A stretch of 64,000 nt of DNA from Anaeramoeba flamelloides. Its lineage: Eukaryota; Metamonada; Anaeramoebidae. Shown here in pieces: positions 25,502 to 36,900 of the stretch (position 1 is its first letter; the number at the start of each line of letters is the position of its first letter). Both the position numbers and the translations under genes were made by a program. The stretch is from positions 3,597,501-3,661,500 of the forward strand of contig JANTQA010000076.1 of the NCBI GenBank assembly GCA_027625915.1. Direction: 5' to 3'. Below the pieces are notes generated by a model. It saw only the letters and a program-made list of their open reading frames with translations. It had not been told where the DNA came from and did not search any database.

Positions 25502-25729
25502 AAATGAGAAAAAATGAATTTCGTTTGAAATGAATCGATCAAACTCGTTTTTCAATTAAAAACAAGGTCTCTTCCTCATGTTGAAGAGTATTTTGTTTAG
25601 AATTGAGTTTTTCAAATAAGGGTATTCAAGTGCTTTGATTTGTTGCATAGTTTTGCAAAAGAGAGCATTTAAAAATATTATTTTCGATTTTTAGGATTTA
25701 GACATTGACCAATTTTTTGTATGAAACAA

Positions 25730-26268
25730 CGAAAATGTTATTCAATTTGTTTTCGAGATTCTTGGTAAAATAAAGGGTGAAGAAAAGTTTAATCCTAGCT
25801 TCAAAAGAAAAAGCGTGTTTTTTTCTGTTTTAGAAGATCTATACATCAACCGATTTAAAAAACCAACAATAAACCCTAATTAAATATGGTATTTCTTTCT
25901 TAAAGTTCTATTATTTGAAAAGAAATTCTAAAAATTAAGGATCAAATTTGAAAATTTATCACAAAAAATAGCGTAAATTTTTAAGAAGAAAATTTTTGTT
26001 CATAAAAAAAAACAAAAAAATAATTCAAAAAAATAGAAATATTATGAAAAAAATTGAACAAATTATATTTCTAATTTAAATTTTACTGAAAATATCCAGA
26101 CCTTTACTTCCAAAATTGATTTGAACTTAGGTATACTATTGATTAGTTAATTAGATGTTGAATTGGAACAACAAGAAAAAAAAACACAGATCATATTTTG
26201 ATTCACAGATTATAATCTTTGCGTACACATTATTTTGATAACTGTAATGTTTGGAACTGAAACTGTTT
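25730..26268 (-). mobile_element. Tc1/mariner-type MITE, family D, copy 3
   Basis: The reverse complement starts ACAGTTATCAAAATAATGTG, close to the terminus of the copy at 14406, and the interior matches both other copies. The far end is eroded. Confidence 0.6.
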
Positions 26269-26974
26269 TTATTTAGGAAAACCAAAAAATTCTTAAGGTA
26301 GAAAACTAAATATTTTTTTTCTCTTACAGTAACAAAAAAAAAAAAAAAGCCAAGTTATATTTTTTGTTTAGGGTATGAGTTTATTTTTAAAAAAGGGTTT
26401 CATCAAAACAATGTGAAACGAATAAGAAAGATTATGAGCATTTTTTTCAGAATAAATTTTTGAACATTAATATATACTCAAGGTTTTATTTCGTTTTATT
26501 GACAAAAAAATACTTGAAAATCAATTTCAAAAAAAAATTAACCAAAAAAATAAATCCAAAAAGTCAATTTTTAAAGAGAAGATCTTATGAGAAAAAAATA
26601 AAACAAATTGGAACTGTTTCTTTGAAATGTGTTTGAGCTAATGGCCATATAATTGTGTTGAGTTAAAAATTTGTTCTGGACATTTGACAAGCGTATTTTG
26701 TAAGTTGATTTAAACATTTAGGGGCATTTTGAGAAAAATACCCTACCAATTTGTAAAATCATTGAAATAGAAATTAAAAACTGTTTTTCTTATTTCTTGA
26801 AACATTATAAGATCAAAAAAAAACCTAAAAAAAAAAAACAATAAATAAATGGAACATTGATTTCTTAAAGTTCTACTATGAAAAAAAAAATCTGAGAATA
26901 AATGTCAAATTAAGAGATATATGAACCAGTTCAAAAATTATAAAAAAATACTAAAAAAAAATGATTCACATGTT

Positions 26975-27279
26975 CAAAAAGTGTGTCTTAATATTTTGAG
27001 TATTTTTACTAAATTTGTCTTTTTCCCAAAAATTATAAAACTTTTCCTATACGTCCACACGGCACTTTCTTCTTGTCAAAAAATTCAAGGTATTCTAATA
27101 GCAAAAAAAATCACTTTAATGATTGAATAAAAACTGTTTGGGTTCTTTTGTTTTTTGATTTCTGAAAAATATTTTGACAAGAAGAAAGTGCCGTGTGGAC
27201 GTATAGGAAAAGTTTTATAATTTTTGGGAAAAAGACAAAATTAGTAAAAACACTCAAAATATTAAGACATCACTTTTTG
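26975..27279. repeat. Near-perfect hairpin, 107/108-bp arms
   Basis: Arms 26975-27081 and 27172-27279 are reverse complements with only three differences by eye (one indel, two substitutions); the 68 bp nearest the loop are identical. The loop is 90 nt. The arms include CCTATACGTCCACACGGCAC, richer in G+C than the surroundings. Confidence 0.9.
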
Positions 27280-27419
27280 CTAATGTTTTACAGTTTTAAT
27301 CTCAAAAAAAAAAACAATAAAAAAAAGAGAAATACTTTTTATTTTTAAACAATATAACAATAAATTTTATAACCAAATAATTATAAAAACATTTTAAGGA
27401 CGACGTTAAAAATTCACAA

Positions 27420-28560
27420 AATTGTATCAAAGAATTTGATCAAAACTCATTAAAATTATAAAGGGACATTAATTAAAAAATTCTATAATTTGGATCAAAA
27501 AGACATTTTTTGTCATTTTTTTTTATGGAAAAATTCTCAAGATAAAAAAAAATGATAAGTAAACTCGAACAAACTTATTTTGAAAGATAAAATTTACAAA
27601 ATAAAAATAATCACTATTTTCAAGCTGGAAAAATGAAGATTATTTTGAAATTCTCAAGAAACCACTCTAACTTTTGAAGATTATGTATAGATGAGTTTTG
27701 ATTATTGGGTTTTTTGAATTTTCAATTGTAACCACAAATCTGAACAATTACTACAAAGGAAATGTGACTTCCTCTTGTTTTTTTTTGTTTTTTTTCTCTT
27801 TTTGTTTTTCTCCGAATTAAAGTTGCACCCACTTTTTAGAATATGGTGTGTAATATATTTGATTTTTAAACAGAACTACTATTACCTAATACCCAAATAA
27901 TTGGATCATTTTTATCTGTAACATTATTTTATGTTTGTTTTGAAATTATTAAAAAAATTACTTATTCTTGGAAATAGGTATCAGGTTGGAGTAGTATGTG
28001 GGAAAGGTTTTGTTGAGTTTTTTATTCGATAATTTAATGAAAAAAAAAAATATGAAAAAACAATTTAAGTTGTTTTTATTTTTAATAAAAAAATTTTTTT
28101 CAAGTTCGTTGAGAAACAATGTACTTTCTTTTTTGGAATACAGATTTTAGAGAATTTGATCCAATATCAAACCCTATTACCGAACCATAATAAGTCGTCT
28201 TTGTTTTGAAATAACAAAGAACAATACTCCAAAAATTTTCAATTTTTTCTCTTTTAACCTTTTAAGTGAAAATTCACAACCATCTAAACTTAACTCACAT
28301 ATCAAAAAATAACTGTAGGAAATTCTCAACAAGGTTGAAAGGTTTTTTTTTAACTTTGATTGAAATTTTCTCAAAAATTAAATATTTCCGAACCTTATTT
28401 TTCTTTTTTCAATACTATTCTTACAAAATCCAGACAAATTTCTGGTAAAAAAATCATTTATTCCTTCTTTGATCTGATTGATTAAATATTTGTGAGATTT
28501 CCCAGCCGTCAAAAAAGTTTTAGAGCACTATACACTCAATTTTCAATTTTAAATGTTGTT
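27420..28560 (+). mobile_element. 1.1-kb dispersed repeat, family J, copy 1
   Basis: Aligns colinearly with 54345-55520 over its whole length, for example CTCTAACTTTTGAAGAT and CTACAAAGGAA. No ORF is kept in both copies. Probably a non-autonomous transposon; I could not define terminal repeats. Confidence 0.6.
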
Positions 28561-29124
28561 GTAAAGTGACTAGTAAATCTTATTTATTTTTAAAATAAAT
28601 GAAATAGATTAATTATTGACACAAGTTCCCAACTCAACCTTACATACAAATTCATTTCTCAAATTTTGAGAAAAGAGTTCTAATCTTGAAAGAAGTTCTT
28701 TTTTTCTAATAAAATTTTGGGTAAAACAGATCTAATCCATTTTTATTTAGATTTTGTTTTCAATTTTGAAAAAGAAAAATTTTCAAAAAGATTTTTTTTT
28801 TGATGTAATTTCACTTTTAGTAATTTCTTAGAGTTTGTATGAACAAAAAGTAGTGGAAGTTTAATCTTATTTTAAAAATATATAAAAATAAATCAAATAT
28901 TGAATCCTTCGAGATCAAAAAAATTGACCAATTCTTTTAATTTATTAACACAAAAATTTATTCCATTTCAAGATATTTAATAGTTTTAGCAATAATCTTT
29001 TTTATTATTAATTACAGATTATGTAATTTTTATATATAATGATATTCTACCTATCGGGTTTTTACCCCTCCTGTGAATTTTGGGGAAGTATCATTGAGTA
29101 TAAAGAGTTCTTTTTATTTCTGAA

Positions 29125-29345
29125 ATGAAAAAAATCCTAAATGGCAGTTTTCCAAAATTCAAAAGAATTGAGTGAAATAAAAATATTTTACTCAATTCTT
29201 TTAAATTTTATAAAACCTAAAAGAAGTGTATCGTCAAGTATCGTCAAGTATCGTCATAGAACGCATAGCTTTTCCAGGATTTAAGAAATAAAAAGAAAAT
29301 TTAAGAAATTTTCTGTTTATTTCAAAAATTAAAAAAAACCTAACG
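29125..29345. repeat. Palindromic repeat, family F, copy
   Basis: CAAAATTCAAAAGAATTGAG pairs with CTCAATTCTTTTAAATTTT, then the 10-bp unit GTATCGTCAA occurs in tandem (about 29228-29255), then ATAGCTTTTCCAGGATTT. Confidence 0.65.
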
Positions 29346-30945
29346 AGAGTGTCCAAGGTTTTCTTGAGTTTTTCTACTTGATTCTTAAAATCTATCAATT
29401 TTCAGAATAAATGAAAACACAAGAAAGCCTAATGACTGTTGACATTTTTTAACCTTGTTATGCAAATGATATTATTATAATTTATTGTAATTAATTTCAA
29501 CTTCTCTTTGATATTTATATAATATAATTTACTTTAATTACGTTTTGTCTATATAATATGAATTTGTAATATTCTTTTTCAAAGATCCAGAGTTTAAACA
29601 AGGAACCAATAATATTAAAATCAGTTATTTGATAATATTTATTATTATTATTTTTTTTTAAAATCCGATTTATATTGAATTCTTTTTATATGTTTAAAAA
29701 TATTTATAAAATATGATGAAATAATTAAACATCTGTTGGATAAATTTAATCTTTGAGCTGTTAAAGTAATAAAAAAATTAAGAATGGGTTATTAATTAAT
29801 AATTAAAAATAATCAAATAAAAAAGTATTTCTTAGGATAATAAGTTGAATTTTCGAGGTTTTAAAAAGGTATTTTGGGAGAATTTTTAATTCAATTTTAA
29901 TGATTTTTTCTCTTATTTTATTGTTAAAAAAAAAGAAAAAATTAATTTGATATCTTTGCTTTGAATTGAAAAATTATATTTTTTTCAAATTTACAATAAT
30001 TATTGTAATTTTTTCCAAAATTAAGTAGATTTTTTGTACTAATTTATTTTAGTGGTGTATATTTGTTGACTCCTTTCGCAATCAATAATAAGATTTCATT
30101 CTTCTTCAATGAAAATGAATGATTTCAAATAATTCAGAAATAAGTTGAATTTTAAATTTTTTCAAAAATGAGAAAAATGGATTAAACTTTTAAAAAAAAA
30201 TAAATATTTCTAATAATAACTTTATAAGTAATTTTGTGTCATATAATACTTAGATTTTATCCTTTGTTTTTCAATTTCAAGATGTGTAATAAATTCTTTT
30301 GAATTTGGTAACTATATTTACTAGAATATTTTTTTGATATTATTCACTCCTTTAAAAACATCAAAAATCTTAAAAGTAACTAAAAATAATCGATTAAACA
30401 AACTTTACATCAAAATGGTATTTTTATTGAAAAGAACATCATTTTAATTGATTTGTCAAGAGATAAAAACAATATCAACTTATTCATGAAAAAAAAAAAA
30501 ACAATTAACTTTTAAAGGTAAAAAGTTAATTTTTTCAAAAAACAATCAAATTTTTTTCAAAAACACCAGTAAGTTGATTTATTGTTCAGGAAAATTTCAT
30601 TTTGCTTGAACTAACACTCTGTTTTTATCTATTATAGTGACAACCAAATAATTGCAGTAAAATATTTGAATGACAACATTTATTCCAATAAAAATGCGAA
30701 AACAAAACCTCATTAAGGACATAAAGATAGTAACAATCTTAAGTCAGAAAAAAAAAATCAGGAACTTAAAAATCACATACAATTAGGACTAATTTTTGAA
30801 AAACAAAGTTGAAAAGTTCATTTTTTTCCAAAAAAACTTTTTCTAAAAAAAAATTTTTGTTGCGCAATCTACCAATTTAAAATCTTTCTTGTGCGATAAA
30901 AAGAGACCAAACCCGAAACAAACAATTCCAAGGTTTTAAAAAGCT

Positions 30946-33900
30946 ATGGGAAACACCACGACGTCTCTCCAAGAACTACCACAAATAACGAACCGAAGGT
31001 TTCAAAAATTACAAAAGCAGCTCACGTCAAATGTCAAAGGGACCATGTTTGTGAACAGTGAATGCAAAATTCTTTATATCAACAACGCCATCAAAAATCT
31101 TTTCCAGGTCAAAGAGAAAAAGCTTTTAGGCAATGCCTTTGAGATCTTGTGTCCACGGTCGCAACCCCATTTAAATACTGAAAGCAAATATTTAATTTAC
31201 TCAACGAGCGAATTGGCGATCTCGAGACCAAACGAAATTATTGATTTGGTGTGGGTGTTTAAAACAATCTCGGATCTTGGGAAAAAAAGTGACAAAAATA
31301 AAAAACTCAAAAACACAAAGAAACAATTAATATGGGCCAATGTAGGCATTTTAGCCTTTCACATCAAAAAAAAGTTAGTCTTCCAAATCTGGGTTAAAAC
31401 TATTCGCTCTCCAGAAACCATTTTAGAATTTGGAGACAAAATAAAGTCTCTCGAGGAAACAATCAAGGTCTTAAAAAAGGATATTTCCGAAAAACAAAAG
31501 CAGTTTGGGACATTAGAAACAGAAAAAAAAATGTCAAAATTGACCAAGGAAATCAAAGAACTGACAAACGAAATGGAAGAAAACCGATACCAAATCAAGC
31601 TTAAAGAACAGTCAATCGAAATGTATAAAGAAAAACAAGAAAACAGAAAAAAAGATCCAGAATTAAAAAAACAACAAATCCAAAACTATTTACAAATGTG
31701 TGAAAAGAAGCAAAAGTTTTTAAATCAAGAGTTTGAAATAACAAAAAAAAAAAATGAAATGAATCCGCTCTTAGCTTCTTTAAAAAAATTCCAAAATGAA
31801 ATACAACAAAACATTGAAGAAAAAAACAAAGTATTGAACCAGATACAAAAATCAAAAGATCAAATAAATGATATGGGCAATCAAATTGAAAGAATTATTA
31901 ATGACAGGAAGAATTTAATTTTTCAATCTCCGGGCATTATAGAATCTAATAGCCAATTACTTCAAATTGAAGAGAAAATTAAGGCTATACAAACTAAAAT
32001 CAAAAGGATTAAACTTAAAATACAAAACTATTCACAAAGCAAAACAATCGAATCAGTTTTTATTGAAAAAAAACGGTTATTAAAAATGATTATTAATGAA
32101 AACAATCAAATGAAATTAAAATTAAATCAAATTCGCTCTTTCAAGACTTTGTCTTTAAAAACATTGTCTGAAGACTCTGTAGAAGATATTTCAGATGTAA
32201 CAATTTCTTTTTTATTTCGTTTCATTTCTTTTTATTTAGAGTAACATAATTACCAATTTTGCGAACACCCAATCGAAACAATTAATTTTTTTTTATTTTA
32301 TTTCAGAATTACCTTTCTGGAAATAATAATTGTAAAATCATTTTTAATTGTAAAATGGTAGCAAAAAGGAAAATTTTTCAAATATTTTTTTAATTTTTTT
32401 TCATTGATCAACAAAGATATCTGACTCTACTAATTCCTTTAACCGGACTAATACAGATTATTACTAATCTTAAAACAAATTCCACATGAATAGGGAAATC
32501 AGAGCAACAACTAAAAAATCCGAAAAAAGAGATCAAATTTGAATAATGTTCGACAATGAAAATCTTCAAAATTTCGAAAATTGAATAAGGCTTACATTTT
32601 GGTTTCATTTCCGATTTTTTGAATTCTATTTTAATTCTACTAAACAATCTCATTTTTAGGACTTGGCTTTTGTTTTTAAATGAAGGAAAAAATTAGTAAA
32701 AAAATATTTGAAAATGTGAACTTTTTTACCATTTTGCAATTAAAATTGATTTTACAATTTTTATTTCTGGAACAATAAGCAAACTTTGTTTCAGTCAAAG
32801 GGGTATCCAAAAAAAACATTTTTTTCAAATATCAATTATTATTTATAATTAACCCTTTGAAGACCAACTAAGAAATAAGTAGAATAATACACATCAAAGG
32901 ATAGTTGATACCATTCTGAAATAAAACTAATTAATCAATATATTTTCATAAAAATAGAAAAACTCAAATTCTTATGATGACCTAATGAAAAAAAAAATAC
33001 AAGGTTCATTTTGATCTTCAATTGAAGATCAAATAAAATCCCAATAGAAATCAATATCATTTCTCTACAATCATTTTAACTGTTTCAGTAACATTAGAAT
33101 AACACATTTTTATCAAGTGACTATCGATCTTTCAATAAAAAAATATTTGCAAATGAATTACTTATAAAAAAACAAAGCAAAAAAAGTGAAAAAATGATTT
33201 CAATTTTGAAAATTTATTAAAATAAATTATTTCTTCTAATATCAATTCGAAACCCTTTAAACGTATGTAATTCACTCATTAACAACTGGTCACCTTTGAC
33301 TGGAAAATGTTTTAATAAGAATAAGTATCGTAATTTAATTTTACTTTGTACAAGTTATATCTATCTAAAAACTCAAGTAACTTTGGATTTTTTGAGTTCA
33401 ATAGAGGTTTTGATGATAACATATATTATCCTGATATTAACAATAAAATCGCAATAGTATTAAAAAAATCGCGATTAGTCCAACTTTATCGCGAAAAATC
33501 ATAAAATCGCGATAAACAACATTATCGCGATATTCATATTATCGCGAAAAAATGAAAAATTATTTTTTTGAAATCATCTTAAAAACAATCTCTTGACTTT
33601 TAGAAAGCCTTGATACTTTTACAACACTTTTCCCTTTAATAATGCCAGAAAGTGTTTGTAAGGGTTCTGAACTGTCTTCAAGTGTTTGAAAGTTTTGAAA
33701 GACAGAAAACTTTTATAAAGGGAATGATTTTGGTTTTTTGTAGAAAAAAATTTTATTCTTTTCATTTTTTTTTTTTAACAAAATATAAAATCTCAAACAA
33801 ATTTTATGATCAAACTAATAATTACCCATTTCAACAATACACTTGAATATAAAATATGTGTGTTTTCTTAAAATGGAGTTGTTACCTTCACCATTTGTAA

Positions 33901-36900
33901 ATAGCCAAAAAGAATAAAGAATAATTTTCATTCTTATTGGTGATCGGTCAAACAACAACCACTAAGCTCTAATTGTGTTTTCTGTCCAAAACAAAGATTC
34001 TCAAAGAAGAAAAAGAAGAAGAAGACAAGTATTGTATAAAAAATCTTAATAATTGGTGATCATCTGGCAAGGATGTTGTGAAATCTTTTGAAGAGTTATC
34101 CAACTCCTTTTCGCTTGCTGAGAAAAAATGAAAATATTGTAACCCAAGAACACATTCTTTAAAGAACAGACAAAGGGTTGGTTGTTTTAGAAGGTCTTTT
34201 ATTCAACTCAATTTACAACACCACCATTAACTGAAAAAATATTTATTTCTCTTTAGTTCTTATTGTTGCTGATCTTAAAGGATCGATATGTTTGTCAACC
34301 AAATAAAATGAAAACACAATAAAACTCTTTGATCTGATCCTTGATTGGATCAAGTATCTTTTTTGTTGTTATTTCAAAGAATAACTTTTTTTCACCTAAT
34401 CTATTTTTTGATCAAAAAAAATTTTTCTTTAAAAACTATTTCTCAATTAGCCCAAAAACCCATCAACTATTATATCGCGATTACTTTTTAATCGCGATAT
34501 TTTGGCATTTATTGCGATTTTTTAATAATTATCGCGATTTTATAGAATATCGCGATTTGTTATATTATCGCGATAATATTGAATATCGCGATTTTCTGAT
34601 ATATGGCGATTTGATGGAAATTATCGCGATTTTTGTAACTTTATCGTGAATTATAGCATGTTATCATCAAAACCTCTAATAATTCTAAAATTACAGAAAT
34701 CTAAGTTAAGTTTTAATTACTTCCGATGAATGTATCTATCTTAGAATTTCTTTGAATGGGAAGCCTCGTATTTAGTCACCTAGAAATTCCCTCTTTAACA
34801 GATTAGCTGATTTTCATCTAACCCATTAACAATAAAAACAATTCTAAAAATTCAGGACATTTACCAATTGTCTAAATAGATACTCCAAAGTAATAAAAGA
34901 TAATACAAATAATCTAAAATGAGAGAGATCTCAACAACTAATTTTCAATATATTCGATTTCTTCATTGGATGATCAAGCAACGAAGGAATCAAATTTATT
35001 GAAAATCAAATAAGAATTCATTTTTCTATTTTTTTACAACCCCAAACAAAAATATTTCTTCAATTCAGCTTTACTCATCAAAAAATGCCTTTTTAAAAAA
35101 AGTCGAATGATTCTACTTTTATTTACATATTCCTTCTCAAAGTGTTCACAATATTAAATAATTTTCAATTTTTTTTATATTTATCATAACCCAAAAATTT
35201 TATTTCAATATAATAATAGACATTAAGTGAATCATCATCAAGAGATTATTCATCACCAAAAACAAACATAAAATCATATTTATCAAAAGAAAGAAATAAA
35301 CCAAAACTGATCAAACCAAAAATAAAAACTATAAAAAAGAAACCAAAAATTGAAATAAAAAAGAATTATAAAATGGTTAAAAAGGGTCAAATACCAACAC
35401 ACGACGACAAAGATGAAAATAAACAATTAGAAAAGGAAGAAATGAATTCACTAAATAACAAAAATGAAAAACCTAAAAAATTGAATAAAAAATCAAAGAA
35501 TAAATCAGTGCACTTTTTATCTAAAAGAACGACTGACAAATGGATAGAACAACTTTCGAGAACAAAAACTGATAAAGAACAACCAGCAACTCCAACGTTA
35601 CGAAAAGCACAACTCCACCCAATTAATTCAAGTCTGAAATCTCATGGGAGATCATTTTCATATACTGAAACGTAATGTTTATTAATAGATTTTTTATTTT
35701 ATTATTTATTTTTTTATGTATATATTTTATTCAAGTTAGGCCATAATTGTTGAGGGAAAAAAGTTAAACGGGAACCAAACTGAAACACGATTTTTAATTT
35801 TGAACATTACATAGAATCACAGAAATCACAGAAATCTGAAAATGTCAAATAAGATCTATTAATAAAAAAAAAAATAAATTATTTAATGACAAAATGGCGG
35901 ATTCAACACAACAACAGTTTTTTTAATACTAGTTTTTGAATGAGTTTTTCTTTGGTTGATCTATTACTAAAAAATTTGTTGAAAAAATTGATTATTTTTT
36001 AAAGATCTCGAAAATAACACTAATTGTATTATTTTCGATAATAAAGTATATCTAAATTATTTTTGTTAATTTGATATAAAATAATAGAATGAATTATTAT
36101 TTTTTATTAATTTAGATCTTCTTTTGATTGATTTTACTTTTACTTTTTCCTTAAAGAAATGTTCCCAATTAAAAATCGTGCTTAACTTTTTTTCACAAAT
36201 GTAAGTAAAAATGTGAGTATACTTACAAATGAATGAAAATTCATTTCAAAAAAAATCATTTTTTTTTACCATTAAAGAATGAGTATTAAAAGTTCACCTG
36301 TTTAATATTAAGTTTTTTCCAGAATTTAAAAGAACCAAGGAAAATTTATGATTTTACTTTATTATTTTGAATTCTCGAAAATCGTCTAAAGTTATTTTTT
36401 TTTTAATTTTTGAAATTAAAAGAAAATTTTAATAACTTTTCTTTTTATTTATTAAATTAAAAAAAAGTACTGTAATTATTTTTTTTTATTATTGAAGCGA
36501 GTTGATTCAACAAAATTACCCCCTGTTTGCAATTAGATTTTATTTAATTTTCTGTTTATTTGAAAAATTCTAAATGTTTGCCGTTAAGTTTTTTTTAATT
36601 TCAGAAATAACCGAAAGTTTATTTAATTTTCGGTTTATTTCTCAAATTAAAAAAAACATCCGTTAGGTTTTCCAGAATTTAAAAGAATTGAGTTAAATCA
36701 AAGATTTTACTCAATTCTTTTGAATTCTGGAAAACCTAGGCACTTTACGGCACTCTATTACACTTCCCGTTACTCTACGGCACTTTCTGAAACTTTGAAT
36801 TTATTTAGAATTTTTTATACTTGCTATAATTTAGGCAAGATTATAATTCATAGGATATCTTTTCTTTAAACAATGAAAAGAAAAATTATTTCGAAACAAA

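Larger units (their letters stand above)
25502..30945. other. Intergenic, between divergent beta-propeller and PAS genes
   Basis: 5.4 kb. Holds an inverted copy of the Tc1/mariner-type MITE (25730-26268), a nearly perfect long hairpin (26975-27279), a 1.1-kb dispersed repeat (27420-28560) and a palindromic repeat (29125-29345). The last 1.6 kb before the PAS start has no recognisable element. No supported gene. Confidence 0.7.
32197..35219 (+). other. 3.0-kb intron (or intergenic) after the PAS exon
   Basis: Donor GTAACA, acceptor ATAATAG. It contains a family H MITE (32776-33316) and the ATCGCGAT-rich element (33404-34676). ORFs at 33652-33846 and 34341-34649 lie inside the latter and are not coding. 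Confidence 0.65.

Noticed and set aside
31359-31855. Two minus-strand ORFs of 79 and 84 codons
   Set aside because: Antisense shadows of the coiled-coil region in the PAS exon.
33465-34630. CRISPR-like array of ATCGCGAT units
   Set aside because: Units are 8 bp, irregularly spaced, in eukaryotic intronic DNA and bounded by transposon ends; no leader or cas genes.
34341-34649. 102-codon ORF with YRD/EYRD repeats
   Set aside because: It is translation of the ATCGCGAT array of a non-coding MITE.
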